From Bacillota bacterium (GTDB lineage Bacteria > Bacillota > Clostridia > Lachnospirales > Lachnospiraceae): 64,000 nucleotides of DNA. Positions 54,649-63,824 of this stretch are shown in pieces. The notes beneath the pieces were generated by a model. That model searched no databases. It was not told the origin of the DNA and was given only the letters and a program-made list of their open reading frames with translations. Positions within the stretch are counted from its first letter, which is position 1, and every line of letters begins with the position of its first letter. The stretch is taken from contig JAEZKU010000005.1 in assembly GCA_023436065.1 (NCBI GenBank), forward strand, positions 21,592 to 85,591, in the 5' to 3' direction. Made by a program: the position numbers and the translations under genes.

Positions 54649-54677
54649 TTGACATAGAATCCGCGGAAGCGTAAAAT
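54649..54677 (+). promoter_or_regulatory. Strong SigA promoter for the metallo-beta-lactamase gene
   Basis: TTGACA (54649-54654), exact 17-nt spacer, TAAAAT (54672-54677). The start codon is 47 bp downstream. It is the best-matching SigA promoter I found in the window. Confidence 0.7.
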
Positions 54678-54723
54678 AGTACCAAAGAGTATTTCAAGGT
54701 TACATAAGACAAGGAGGATTACG

Positions 54724-56328
54724 ATGAAGTTAACTTTTTTGGGTGCGGCTCATGAAGTGACCGGCAGCTGTTATTATCTGGAAGCCTGCGGTAGAAATAT
54801 ATTAATTGACTGCGGTATGGAACAGGGCAGAGATACCTATGAGAATCAGGAAATACCGGTCTTATCCGCGAATATCGATGCGGTTTTGCTAACCCATGCG
54901 CATATGGATCATTCCGGTAAGCTACCCCTTCTTGTCAGTGAGGGCTTCCGCGGAGATATCCATGCAACCGCAGCAACCAGTGCTTTATGTAACATTATGC
55001 TTCGTGACAGTGCACATATTCAGTTGGCGGAATCGGAGTGGAAAAACCGGAAGGGAAAACGCTCCGGGGATAAGTCGGCCAGACCGATTTACACCATGGA
55101 AGATGCACTTGCCACCATCAGGAAATTCGTATCTCATGAATACTCTGAGCGATTTACTTTATATGACGGAATTGATGTGAGATTCACGGATGTCGGACAT
55201 CTGTTAGGCTCCGCGAGTATAGAGCTTTGGATCACGGAAAACAAAATTACGAAGAAGCTGGTCTTCTCGGGAGATATCGGAAACTTAAATCAACCGTTGA
55301 TCAAGGATCCCCAATATATTAAAGAAGCTGATTATGTGGTTATGGAATCTACCTATGGGGACAGAAACCATGGTGAGAATCCGGATTATGTCGGGGAATT
55401 GACACAGTTGATCCAGTCCACCTTTGACCGTGGCGGTAATCTGGTGATACCCTCCTTTGCAGTCGGCAGAACGCAGGTTTTATTATATTATATCAGAAAG
55501 ATTAAGGATGAAGGTCTGGTAAAGGGGCATGGTAATTTCAAAGTATATGTTGACAGCCCTCTGGCGGTGGAAGCCACCCAGATATTTCATGATTATATGC
55601 TAGGATATTTTGATGAGGAAGCGATGGAGCTGGTGAAAAAGGGAATCAATCCGCTTTCCTTCCCCGGACTAAAAACCTCGATTACCTCAGATGAATCCAA
55701 AGCAATTAACTTTGATGAAGAACCAAAGGTGATTATTTCAGCGGCTGGTATGTGTGACGCAGGAAGAATTCGTCACCATCTAAAGCATAACCTCTGGAGA
55801 GAAGACAGTACGATACTTTTTGTCGGACATCAATCTGTAGGAACTCTGGGTCGTATTATTCTGGACGGAGCTTCGGAGGTGAAGCTGTTCGGTGAAACAA
55901 TTCAGGTGTGTGCCCAGATCAAGCAGCTGACCGGTGTCAGCGGTCATGCTGATAAGAACGGATTGACGAAGTGGTTGACCAGCTTTGAGAAGAAACCGGA
56001 ACGCGTCTTTGTGATGCACGGAGATGACCAGGTTTGTGAAATCTTCACTGAATATATCAGTAAGGAGCTGGGCTACCAGGCAGTTGCACCTTTTAGCGGT
56101 GCAGTTTATGATCTTGCCCGGAACATTTGCGTATCTCAGGGTGTGAAAATTCCGATCGAGGAGAGAGAGGCTGTTGCACAGGGTAAGACGGATAGTGTAT
56201 TTGACCGCCTGGTACTTGCGGGCAAACGATTGGCAGCGGTCATCCAGCATAACAAAGGTGGCGCAAACAAAGACCTGGCAAAGTTCATGAGCCAGATCAA
56301 TTCTCTTTGTGACAAGTGGGACCGATAG
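54724..56328 (+). CDS. Metallo-beta-lactamase/beta-CASP protein (RNA-processing exonuclease-like)
   Basis: This 534-residue protein has the MBL fold with zinc motif HAHMDHSG (about residue 58-65), DVGHLLGSASIEL and FSGDIGN. An inserted beta-CASP domain (about 215-370; PSFAVGRTQVLLYYI, SAAGMCDAGRIRHHL) and the terminal SGHADKNGL and MHGDDQVCEIF motifs complete it. This is the archaeal/bacterial YSH1/CPSF-like branch, related to RNases. The substrate is likely RNA, but this is not proven in bacteria. AAGGAGGATTACG precedes the ATG. Confidence 0.88.
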   Translation: MKLTFLGAAHEVTGSCYYLEACGRNILIDCGMEQGRDTYENQEIPVLSANIDAVLLTHAHMDHSGKLPLLVSEGFRGDIHATAATSALCNIMLRDSAHIQLAESEWKNRKGKRSGDKSARPIYTMEDALATIRKFVSHEYSERFTLYDGIDVRFTDVGHLLGSASIELWITENKITKKLVFSGDIGNLNQPLIKDPQYIKEADYVVMESTYGDRNHGENPDYVGELTQLIQSTFDRGGNLVIPSFAVGRTQVLLYYIRKIKDEGLVKGHGNFKVYVDSPLAVEATQIFHDYMLGYFDEEAMELVKKGINPLSFPGLKTSITSDESKAINFDEEPKVIISAAGMCDAGRIRHHLKHNLWREDSTILFVGHQSVGTLGRIILDGASEVKLFGETIQVCAQIKQLTGVSGHADKNGLTKWLTSFEKKPERVFVMHGDDQVCEIFTEYISKELGYQAVAPFSGAVYDLARNICVSQGVKIPIEEREAVAQGKTDSVFDRLVLAGKRLAAVIQHNKGGANKDLAKFMSQINSLCDKWDR

Positions 56329-56351
56329 ATAGAATAGTCATTCAAAATACG

Positions 56352-56389
56352 GGTATTTCCGATGGCCGATGCAAAGTCATGGAAATACC
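56352..56389 (+). terminator. Hairpin after the beta-CASP gene
   Basis: GGTATTTCC (56352-56360) pairs perfectly with 56381-56389. The following sequence is T/A-rich but has no clean T-run, so termination may be partial. Confidence 0.45.
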
Positions 56390-56493
56390 TATATTTAGTC
56401 ATACTATAGTATAGCCCGGACGTGGAAAAATCCCGCCTGAGGTTTACTTCAAAAATACCGACAACATTCATGATTTCATTATTGGAGGTTATT

Positions 56494-58470
56494 TTGGACA
56501 GACAAAAATTACTGGAATATTCAAATTTATTTTCAACTTCAGAATTTGAAGTGGCGAATTACTATCAGGGGAACGATCTGGGTGCGGTATGGACAAAGAA
56601 AGCCACACATTTTAGGGTATGGGCTCCGACGGCTTCCCAGGTAGTGATCAATTTATACAGAACCGGTGAACAGGACGATCTCTTTGACAGTATTCCCATG
56701 TTCATGGAAGCAAAGGGAACTTGGGTTACCTCGGTTTCGGGTGATTTAAACGGAATTTATTATACCTATTCGGTAACCGTGAACTGTGAGACCCATACCG
56801 CGGTCGATCCTTATGCCAGAGCAGTCGGTGTGAACGGAAACCGGGGGATGGTCATTGACCTTGCTTCAACTGACCCTGAGGGTTTTCGCGACGAACAACG
56901 TCCCGAGTTTCATAACGCTACCGACGCGATTATTTATGAACTTCACATCAGGGATTTTTCAACTGATAAAAGCTCGGGGATGAAGAATAAAGGAAAATAT
57001 CTCGCATTTACAGAGAGCGGGACGAAGAATGACTTCGGAGATACAACAGGGGTGGATTATCTGAAGGAGCTTGGAATTACACATGTTCATCTTCTTCCGG
57101 CTTTTGATTACCATACCGTGGATGAGACCAGACTGTCAGAGGAACAATTCAATTGGGGCTACGATCCAAAGAACTATAATGTTCCGGAGGGCTCCTATTC
57201 TACCAATCCTTATCACGGAGAGGTTCGGATCAGAGAATTCAAGCAGATGGTTCAGGCCTTGCATCGAAGCGGCATTCGTGTCATCATGGATGTGGTTTAT
57301 AATCATACGATGGAGGGGGAAGGCTCCAACCTAAACAGGATTGTTCCGGGGTATTATTACAGGCTCACATCGGAGGGCTATTTCTCCAATGCCTCCGGTT
57401 GTGGCAATGAGACTGCCTCTGAGCGTGCTATGATGCGTAAATTTATGATAGATTCCCTGGTCTACTGGACGAAAGAGTACCATATTGATGGGTTCCGTTT
57501 CGATCTGATGGGGATTCATGATATCCAAACAATGAATGAAATCAGAAGAGTAATCAATGAGATTGACCCGAGCATCCTGATCTATGGAGAAGGTTGGACA
57601 GGCGGATTGTCACCGTTACCTGACTGGAAGAGGGCCGTGAAGAATAATATCAAGGATATGAATCATGGAATAGCGGCCTTCAGTGACAACCTCCGTGATA
57701 CGATTAAGGGAAACGTCTTCAATGGCAGTGAACGCGGATATGTCAATGGCAGGAATGGTCTGGAAGAAGCGATCAAATTCGGAGTAACCGCCGCTACCTG
57801 GCACCAAGATGTGGATTACGGACTGGTTCACAATACTCCTTGGGCTGCAGAACCAATTCAGACAGTGAATTATACCTCTGCTCATGATAATTATACCCTG
57901 TGGGATAAGCTTGCATTATCCAATCCTGAGGATAGCAGGGAAAGTCGTGTGAAGATGAATATGCTGGCAGCAGCGATCATACTGACCTGCCAGGGGTTGC
58001 CGTTCTTTCAGGCGGGAGAAGAATTCTTGCGTAGCAAGCCGCTGAATAAGGAGGCAACAGTATTTGATGATAACAGTTACCGGTCTCCGGATGCAATCAA
58101 CAGTCTGAAATGGAATCAGCGCTCCGTTAATAAAGAAGTAGTGAATTATTATCGAGGGATGATCGGGTTTAGAAAAAAGCATCCGTCTTTAAGGATGGTA
58201 AAGGCGGAGGAAATCAGAGCACGTCTGAAGTTTCTGGAGTGGTCCCAGCCTAATGTCGTATCATTTATTATTGCTGATGAGACGTACGGAGATCTATGCA
58301 TAATCTATAATGCGAATCAGGATACCAGAACAATTCAGATTCCGGAAGGCAATTGGGGTGCATATGTAAAAGGAATGAGAGCGGGCATAAATGCACTGGA
58401 ATATCTCCCCGGCGGCCTTGTCAATGTGGAAGCAATCTCTGCACTTATCCTGGTAAAACAGCCTGAGTAA
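56494..58470 (+). CDS. pulA: Type I pullulanase (glycogen debranching, GH13)
   Basis: This 658-residue enzyme splits alpha-1,6 branches in pullulan, glycogen or amylopectin oligosaccharides. It has an N-terminal CBM48 domain (about 25-130; THFRVWAPTASQVVINLY), then a GH13 barrel with DVVYNHT, DGFRFDLMG (nucleophile Asp), LIYGEGW (acid Glu) and TSAHDN (Asp). The type I signature reads FNWGYDPKNYN. No signal peptide is seen, so it is intracellular. The TTG at 56494 with GGAGGT is preferred; ATGs at 56422 and 56470 lack a good RBS. Confidence 0.9.
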   Translation: MDRQKLLEYSNLFSTSEFEVANYYQGNDLGAVWTKKATHFRVWAPTASQVVINLYRTGEQDDLFDSIPMFMEAKGTWVTSVSGDLNGIYYTYSVTVNCETHTAVDPYARAVGVNGNRGMVIDLASTDPEGFRDEQRPEFHNATDAIIYELHIRDFSTDKSSGMKNKGKYLAFTESGTKNDFGDTTGVDYLKELGITHVHLLPAFDYHTVDETRLSEEQFNWGYDPKNYNVPEGSYSTNPYHGEVRIREFKQMVQALHRSGIRVIMDVVYNHTMEGEGSNLNRIVPGYYYRLTSEGYFSNASGCGNETASERAMMRKFMIDSLVYWTKEYHIDGFRFDLMGIHDIQTMNEIRRVINEIDPSILIYGEGWTGGLSPLPDWKRAVKNNIKDMNHGIAAFSDNLRDTIKGNVFNGSERGYVNGRNGLEEAIKFGVTAATWHQDVDYGLVHNTPWAAEPIQTVNYTSAHDNYTLWDKLALSNPEDSRESRVKMNMLAAAIILTCQGLPFFQAGEEFLRSKPLNKEATVFDDNSYRSPDAINSLKWNQRSVNKEVVNYYRGMIGFRKKHPSLRMVKAEEIRARLKFLEWSQPNVVSFIIADETYGDLCIIYNANQDTRTIQIPEGNWGAYVKGMRAGINALEYLPGGLVNVEAISALILVKQPE

Positions 58471-58473
58471 ATT

Positions 58474-59373
58474 CTATTCAGTATATCTTTCCTCAGGCTC
58501 ACAGATGCAGGGGCGACCCTGATACATGTTACGGAATTCCGTAGGCGTACAGTTCTTGACTATTCGGAACATACGGATAAAGGCTGAAATGTTATTGAAG
58601 CCTGACCGGAAAGCAACCTCCGTAATATTGATGTTCGGATCTATCAGCAGTCGCTCCGCATAGGCAATTCTCCTGTTATTTAAGTATTTATAGAAGGAGA
58701 CGTTCGTAAATTCTTTAAACAGACGGCAAAAATGGAATTTACTGAAGCCTGCAATGCCTGCTACACCCTCCAGGGTCAGATTCTCGGTGCAGTTCTGATT
58801 GATATATTCGCATATATTATGAAATTTTTCCAGATACTCCTGCTGCTTGCTGGTCTTTGCTCCGGAGAAGCAATTGGAGGACCGGGAATAGTTTCTGGTA
58901 ATCAGGACGATGATCTGAAACAGCTTGGCATAGATAGAGATGTTCATCATCTGTACATTTGCGAAATATTCATCGGTGATGTCCTTTAAGATATCGGCAA
59001 CCTCGGCATGGATCAGCGGAGCTTCCTCAGGGGTGATCAACAGCGCCGGCTGAATCATTGAGATAAAGTGGTCAAATTCCCTGATACTGGTGAAGTTCGA
59101 AAGCTCAGCCTGAAAAATGATGCGCCTTCCAACCGGAGGAGCATAAAGACGATGTATGGTACCGGGTGCGATGATTAGGATGTCGCCAACTCTCAGATTA
59201 AGCTTTACATCATTACAGACAGCCCGGTATTCGTTTACCGTAGGCATAACGATCTCGAGCGGTGTATGCCAATGATTAGGATAATCTTCAGCCTCGTCAT
59301 TGTCATACAGTTTAATCGTTGAATTCTCGTTAAAAGCTACGGTTTCGCGGATACCTTCTAAAATACTGATCAA
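58474..59373 (-). CDS. AraC-family regulator, paralogue of the xylan-cluster regulator
   Basis: This 299-residue protein has a cupin domain (about 15-115; YPNHWHTPLEIVMP, GDILIIAPGTIHRLYAPP) and a double HTH (about 190-290; VAGIAGFSKFHFCRLFKEFT). It is clearly paralogous to the protein at 2721-3596. The start is TTG with GGGAGGA 7 nt upstream. It converges on the pullulanase gene with a 3-bp gap. A role in alpha-glucan regulation is inferred from position only. Confidence 0.87.
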   Translation of the reverse strand: MISILEGIRETVAFNENSTIKLYDNDEAEDYPNHWHTPLEIVMPTVNEYRAVCNDVKLNLRVGDILIIAPGTIHRLYAPPVGRRIIFQAELSNFTSIREFDHFISMIQPALLITPEEAPLIHAEVADILKDITDEYFANVQMMNISIYAKLFQIIVLITRNYSRSSNCFSGAKTSKQQEYLEKFHNICEYINQNCTENLTLEGVAGIAGFSKFHFCRLFKEFTNVSFYKYLNNRRIAYAERLLIDPNINITEVAFRSGFNNISAFIRMFRIVKNCTPTEFRNMYQGRPCICEPEERYTE

Positions 59374-59552
59374 AATAAATTCCTCCCATGAATTTAATCT
59401 GAATTATTGCTATTAAATATATAATAAATAGCAGATAAATACAACATGACAGTTACTAATCTATATTTTATACAAAAAACAAAGATAAGTATATAGCAAT
59501 ATTTTATAAAATGCCAGTAATAATCCAAATACCCAATCAAAGGAGGTTGTTT

Positions 59553-60476
59553 ATGGAATATATTGTGCGATATTGTCCGAATTGTAAGGGTGAGCTTCAT
59601 ATCCCGGATAACCTGACCGAATGTATCTGTATGTATTGCGGTGAGAATATCAGCTTCAGACAGGAGTCTGTAGACTTAAGTACCATGTCGGAGGAAGAAC
59701 TCACGGCAGCATATGAAAAAGCAATTTCTGAACTTGGCTTACTCTTTCATGAGCATGATCGGATTACGCCGCAATTTACGAACGGAATGTATGCCAAAAG
59801 CTTTCAGGCATATCTAAAGTTCGGAGAGAAGATCCTACAACCGATTGAGGAGTATGCAGTTGCCTTTGGAAAGAGCGAGGAGGTTGTGGAACGGGTCACC
59901 AAAGAGCTGCTATCACTTTTGGTACAAGAAATAAATTCGACAAAGATCGTGTTAGGCGGACCCACAAGGGGAAGGATAGTCGAAGAATACAGACTCTTTT
60001 TAACGGTCTATATGGTGCCGATGATCAGATACTTAAAGCTGTCTGTCAGTGAAGCTCTGGCGGATGCATTCATTGCCCAGTGGTGTAAGGAATATCCGAA
60101 ATTCCGGTTCGGCAAGGGTTCCTACGAAGATTTAAGCACCGGCTTTAAACAGAAGCTTTGTTTTATTACCACCGCTGTCTGCCAGACGATGAATAAACCG
60201 GATGATTGCTATGAACTGAACGCATTCCGCAGATTTCGTGACGAATATATGAGCCGTACGGAACAGGGAAAAATCTTGATTGAGGAATATTACACGATTG
60301 CTCCTGCCATCGTGGCATATCTCAATCTTTGTACGGACTATCGGCTGAGATATCAGCAGTTATGGACGAGCTACCTGCTGCCTTGCCTTAAGTCAATAGA
60401 AGAGGGCAGGTATAAGGAGTGTGAACGCACCTATACGCAGATGGTATGTACTCTGAAGGAGGAGCTGTCCTTTTAG
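59553..60476 (+). CDS. Zinc-ribbon protein of unknown function
   Basis: This 307-residue protein has an N-terminal treble-clef/zinc ribbon (YCPNCKG and CMYCGEN, residues 5-30) followed by a helical region (about 40-305) without recognised domain. It is cytoplasmic. The ATG at 59553 has AAAGGAGG upstream; an in-frame ATG at 59511 is not supported. It heads a three-gene cluster with a GNAT and an ArsC-like gene (gaps 35 and 12 bp). Confidence 0.75.
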   Translation: MEYIVRYCPNCKGELHIPDNLTECICMYCGENISFRQESVDLSTMSEEELTAAYEKAISELGLLFHEHDRITPQFTNGMYAKSFQAYLKFGEKILQPIEEYAVAFGKSEEVVERVTKELLSLLVQEINSTKIVLGGPTRGRIVEEYRLFLTVYMVPMIRYLKLSVSEALADAFIAQWCKEYPKFRFGKGSYEDLSTGFKQKLCFITTAVCQTMNKPDDCYELNAFRRFRDEYMSRTEQGKILIEEYYTIAPAIVAYLNLCTDYRLRYQQLWTSYLLPCLKSIEEGRYKECERTYTQMVCTLKEELSF

Positions 60477-60511
60477 ATGATCGATACAACATCCCAGGGA
60501 GGATAAGAAGG

Positions 60512-61420
60512 ATGGAGAACAATACGATAATAAGAATAAAAGATGAGGATTACACCTTGATCAAAGACTACAGGGATATAGCGAAGTATAGGGAGGACAT
60601 AAACCTGCTGACGGAAGCGACCTATGGCTTCAATTTTGAGGAATGGTACCGGCAAGGCTTCTGGGGGGATCGATACAGGCCATACTCTTTATTGTATCAT
60701 GGGAATATCGTTGCGAATATTTCTGTAAACCCATTGGAGTTTTATGCACAGGGAAAGGTGCAAAAATGTCTTCAGATCGGTACGGTTATGACGGATGTCG
60801 CTTTCAGAGGAAAGGGCCTTAGCAAGGCACTGATGAATATCGTACTTGAGGAATATGAGAAGGAATATGAGAAGGAATATGAATGCATCTATCTGTATGC
60901 CAATGATACCGTACTGGATTTTTATCCCCGCTTCGGGTTTGAACGGGAGGAGGAATATGTACATATCGGGTATGCCGATGCGGATACAACAAGGTATGAA
61001 TTTGTCAAGCTGGAGCTCAGGGAGGAAAAGAATAAAGAGCTGCTTCTTTGGCATATTCGACAGGCAAAACCCTGCTATGAGTATGCGATGCTTGATAACC
61101 CGGGACTGATTATGTTCTATCTGAATTCTTTCCTTTCTGAGAATGTATACTACTGCGAGGAGCTTTCATTGATGGCGGTTGCGGAGTATGAGGAAAATAC
61201 ACTAAAGCTGACAGATGTATTTTGTAATCATGATTATAACCTAAAAGAGGTAATCAATTCTCTTGCTACCGTGCCCGGGATGAAGGTGGTTCTCGGATTT
61301 ACGCCACTTGACACAATAGGCTTTGAGGCTAATCCTCTCCGAGAGGAGGGAACCACCTTCTTTACAAAGGGTAAAAGCTTTCTGGGGCAGGGAAGGTTTC
61401 CCGAGCTGTCACATGCCTAA
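60512..61420 (+). CDS. GNAT-family acetyltransferase (Eis-like)
   Basis: This 302-residue protein has a GNAT domain (about 55-160; TVMTDVAFRGKGLSKALMNIV carries the acetyl-CoA site; YANDTVLDFYPRFGF) and a C-terminal region of the longer Eis-type fold. An in-frame repeat EEYEKEYEKEYE (about 112-123) comes from tandem 12-nt units at 60849-60884. GGGAGGATAAGAAGG precedes the ATG at 60512. The substrate is unknown. Confidence 0.8.
   Translation: MENNTIIRIKDEDYTLIKDYRDIAKYREDINLLTEATYGFNFEEWYRQGFWGDRYRPYSLLYHGNIVANISVNPLEFYAQGKVQKCLQIGTVMTDVAFRGKGLSKALMNIVLEEYEKEYEKEYECIYLYANDTVLDFYPRFGFEREEEYVHIGYADADTTRYEFVKLELREEKNKELLLWHIRQAKPCYEYAMLDNPGLIMFYLNSFLSENVYYCEELSLMAVAEYEENTLKLTDVFCNHDYNLKEVINSLATVPGMKVVLGFTPLDTIGFEANPLREEGTTFFTKGKSFLGQGRFPELSHA
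60849..60884 (+). repeat. Tandem 12-bp repeat inside the GNAT gene
   Basis: GAATATGAGAAG occurs twice exactly and a third time partly, adding acidic/basic EYEK units. It can change copy number by slippage without shifting the frame. Confidence 0.75.
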
Positions 61421-61432
61421 AAAGGAGGAAGT

Positions 61433-61780
61433 ATGAATATTCAGATATATGGTTCATCGAAATGCTTTGACACTAAGAAAGCAGAGAGGTATTTCAAGGA
61501 GCGGGGTGTGAAGTTCCAGTCCATAGATTTATTAAAGTTCGGGATGAGTAAAGGAGAGTATCATAGTGTACGTCAGGCCGTCGGTGGTATGGAGAAGCTC
61601 ATCGATACAGACGGTAAGGATAAGGATTTGCTTTCACTCATAAAGTATCTTTCTCCGGAGGACCAGGAGGCGAAGCTTCTTGAGAATCCCAAGCTGTTCA
61701 GGACACCGATCGTACGCAACGGCAAGAGGGCTACGGTAGGTTATCAGCCTGATATCTGGAAGCAGTGGGAAGCTGAATGA
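61433..61780 (+). CDS. ArsC/Spx-family thioredoxin-fold protein
   Basis: This 115-residue protein matches the ArsC/Spx/YffB family: IQIYGSSKCFDTKKAERYFKERG at the start (single Cys in a CxxT motif, residue 11) and FRTPIVRNGKRATVGYQPDIWKQW at the end. It lacks the second Cys of CxxC Spx proteins. Arsenate reductase activity is not established. AAAGGAGGAAGT precedes the ATG. It lies 12 bp after the GNAT gene. Confidence 0.85.
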   Translation: MNIQIYGSSKCFDTKKAERYFKERGVKFQSIDLLKFGMSKGEYHSVRQAVGGMEKLIDTDGKDKDLLSLIKYLSPEDQEAKLLENPKLFRTPIVRNGKRATVGYQPDIWKQWEAE

Positions 61781-61878
61781 AAATCTTGCTTAGTGCTAAT
61801 AATTGGGATATAATATAGTTATACAGTTCAGTGAAATGGTGTTAAGCGTGTAAATATGTTTACGAAGGGGGTAATTCC

Positions 61879-62523
61879 ATGGAAAGCAGAGCTATTAAGA
61901 TCTTTTCACCTATGAGTAAGACTTTAGCATTGAAAGTAATCCCGGGACATTTTGCCACAAGTAATTCCCATATTAACCAGTATATTGATCTGACTACGAT
62001 GAAGACAAGACAGAGTGAAGCATGCGAAGCCGCTAAGATTCTTGCAAGACAATATGTAACCACCACCGTGGTGGATACCATTGTATGTCTGGATGGTTGT
62101 GAGGTAATCGGTGCTTACCTGGCAAAGGAATTAACCGGTGCGGGAATTCATTCCATGAATATGCATCAGACTATTTATATTATTGCACCTGAAAACAATA
62201 CGAACGGACAAATGATTTTCCGTGAGAATAACCAACCTGCAGTATACAATAAGCATGTGTTGCTGCTGGCAGCCTCCGCAACCACCGGAGATACCTTAAA
62301 GAGAAGCCTTTCCTGCATTCAGTATTACGGAGGAATGATTCAGGGAATTAGTGCTATATTCAGCGCGGTTTCCGTAGTAGACGATGTGCCTGTGAATTCG
62401 ATCTTCACTGCTAAGGATATTACGGATTATAAGAGCTATGATATCAATGAATGTCCGATGTGTAAGGCTAGCCAGAGATTGGAGGCTATCGTAAACGGAC
62501 ATGGTTATATGAAACTGAGATAA
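61879..62523 (+). CDS. Orotate-phosphoribosyltransferase-like protein
   Basis: This 214-residue protein looks like a PRTase-fold member found in Lachnospiraceae: TVVDTIVCLDGCEVIGAYLAKEL in the first half, and HVLLLAASATTGDTLKRSLSC where the PRPP loop should be. The usual acidic pair (VxDD) is LAAS, so PRPP binding may be altered. A C-terminal ECPMCKASQRLEAIVNGHGY holds a Cys pair. It has GAAGGGGG upstream. The substrate is unknown. Confidence 0.65.
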   Translation: MESRAIKIFSPMSKTLALKVIPGHFATSNSHINQYIDLTTMKTRQSEACEAAKILARQYVTTTVVDTIVCLDGCEVIGAYLAKELTGAGIHSMNMHQTIYIIAPENNTNGQMIFRENNQPAVYNKHVLLLAASATTGDTLKRSLSCIQYYGGMIQGISAIFSAVSVVDDVPVNSIFTAKDITDYKSYDINECPMCKASQRLEAIVNGHGYMKLR

Positions 62524-62546
62524 GATATTATTTCTAGTATATAATA

Positions 62547-62623
62547 AAGGATCTGTGCGATCACTGATGTCTATCCCTCCGGTTAAGAAGGAGGATAGGT
62601 CACCGGGAAGCGTACAGATCCTT
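62547..62623. terminator. Stem-loop between PRTase-like and corA genes
   Basis: AAGGATCTGT (62547-62556) pairs with 62614-62623. An inner ATCCTCC-type stem is also possible (TATCCCTCC.. to ..GGAGGATA). The T-run is short. It lies between convergent genes. Confidence 0.55.
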
Positions 62624-62663
62624 ATTTGTTATGATTACCTCCGCTATTGTAAGGGCGAGGGGC

Positions 62664-63470
62664 TTACATGAATTTTTTCTTCTTAAAGAAGATGTAGCAG
62701 ACGATAGCCACGATAATACTTAGTAAGATCACATAGACATAACCGAAGCTCCAGCCCAGCTCCGGCATGGTGGTGAAGTTCATACCATACCAGCCGACAA
62801 TCAGGGTTAAGGGAAGGAATATCGTCGTTACCACGGTAAACATCTTCATAATCTTGTTCATATCGTTATCCAACTGTGCGTGATAGGATTCTCTGACGTG
62901 CATGCTGTATTCCTGAAGCATTCGGGTGTTGCTGCTGAGTCTGGAGGCACGATTCGAGAAGATCCTGAAGTAATGAAGGTTCTCCTCGGCGAAGATATCC
63001 AGAGCATTCTCCTCCAACTCTTCACCGACTGCGATAAACTGCTGGTAGTAATTATCCAGGATAATAAGCTTCTTTCTGATTTCAGTTAACTGTTGATTGA
63101 AGTCCTTGTCCAGGTTACGCTCATTGATTTTATCCTCATGTTCGCTGAGATCAGCTTCAATATCAGCTAAAAGGCTATTGTCCTCATTGATAAAACGCTC
63201 TAAAAAATTATAGATCAGGCGTTCCTGTGAAAGCTTATTCTGGTTAAGATGGGCCAGCAGATCAAGAAGCTTAGTCTTTGTGCTTTGATCCTTATCCTCA
63301 ATGATCACAATCAGGATCAGATTTTTCCTGATATAAAGTCCGATCCGGTCCTGTACCCTGATAAACTGCCCCGGATTGATTGCGACGATCACACCAAAGA
63401 GATAATCATAATAGGAGGCCAGCGTACCATGCAGGTGAGGGGAGGTGTTCTTGCATTCCTCCACGGTCAT
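62664..63470 (-). CDS. corA: CorA-type divalent metal transporter, C-terminal portion after a frameshift
   Basis: This 268-residue product has the CorA cytoplasmic domain, a long helical stalk, and two C-terminal transmembrane helices with the YGMNF motif (IVGWYGMNFTTMPEL). The end is KKKKFM. The family usually has about 40 more N-terminal residues, and these are coded in another frame just upstream (63467-63598). The stop of that frame overlaps the ATG here (ATGA). Either the gene is interrupted, or a read error or programmed event joins the frames. Mg2+ or another divalent cation is the likely substrate. Confidence 0.8.
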   Translation of the reverse strand: MTVEECKNTSPHLHGTLASYYDYLFGVIVAINPGQFIRVQDRIGLYIRKNLILIVIIEDKDQSTKTKLLDLLAHLNQNKLSQERLIYNFLERFINEDNSLLADIEADLSEHEDKINERNLDKDFNQQLTEIRKKLIILDNYYQQFIAVGEELEENALDIFAEENLHYFRIFSNRASRLSSNTRMLQEYSMHVRESYHAQLDNDMNKIMKMFTVVTTIFLPLTLIVGWYGMNFTTMPELGWSFGYVYVILLSIIVAIVCYIFFKKKKFM

Positions 63471-63598
63471 CGCGGAAACCCAAACTTGCTGTAAGTCTCT
63501 TCTAGTTCCTCAAGATTGATTATTCCGATTGTGAGAAAATCAGGATTGAGGTCCTTAAGCTTAATCTCTGTTATTTCATCCCCGATCTGATAGTACAT
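63467..63598 (-). pseudogene. corA: N-terminal fragment of corA in a different frame
   Basis: Forty-three codons start at ATG 63598 with AAGGGG 8-9 nt upstream. They read MYYQIGDEITEIKLKDLNPD and on to SKFGFPR, a typical CorA N-terminus, then stop at TGA 63467-63469. One extra base near 63473 would join this frame to the downstream part as GFPAMTVEEC. I infer a single-base deletion. The open question is whether it is real. Confidence 0.7.
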
Positions 63599-63799
63599 TC
63601 TGCTATTCCCCTTTCTCTGCTTCGATATTTTTACGAATTTAGTATTATTATAACTCGATAGCAGTTGAAGTAAAGAAGAATGTAGAATAATTAAAAAATT
63701 TGGGGGATAGAAGGTATGAAATAACAGATAAGAAATGATTATATCATGGAAGGGTTTCTTTTATTTTCGTATTCTCAGTACTACTGCAAATTCCCCGTG

Positions 63800-63807
63800 C
63801 ATACAAT
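63800..63807 (+). promoter_or_regulatory. SigE-type -10 box of spoIIID
   Basis: CATACAAT at 63800-63807 matches the sporulation sigma-E -10 consensus. The -35 region is not a good match. The position is 60 bp before the spoIIID start codon, which fits the known SigE control of spoIIID. Confidence 0.5.
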
Positions 63808-63824
63808 GTAACAACAACGATAAT

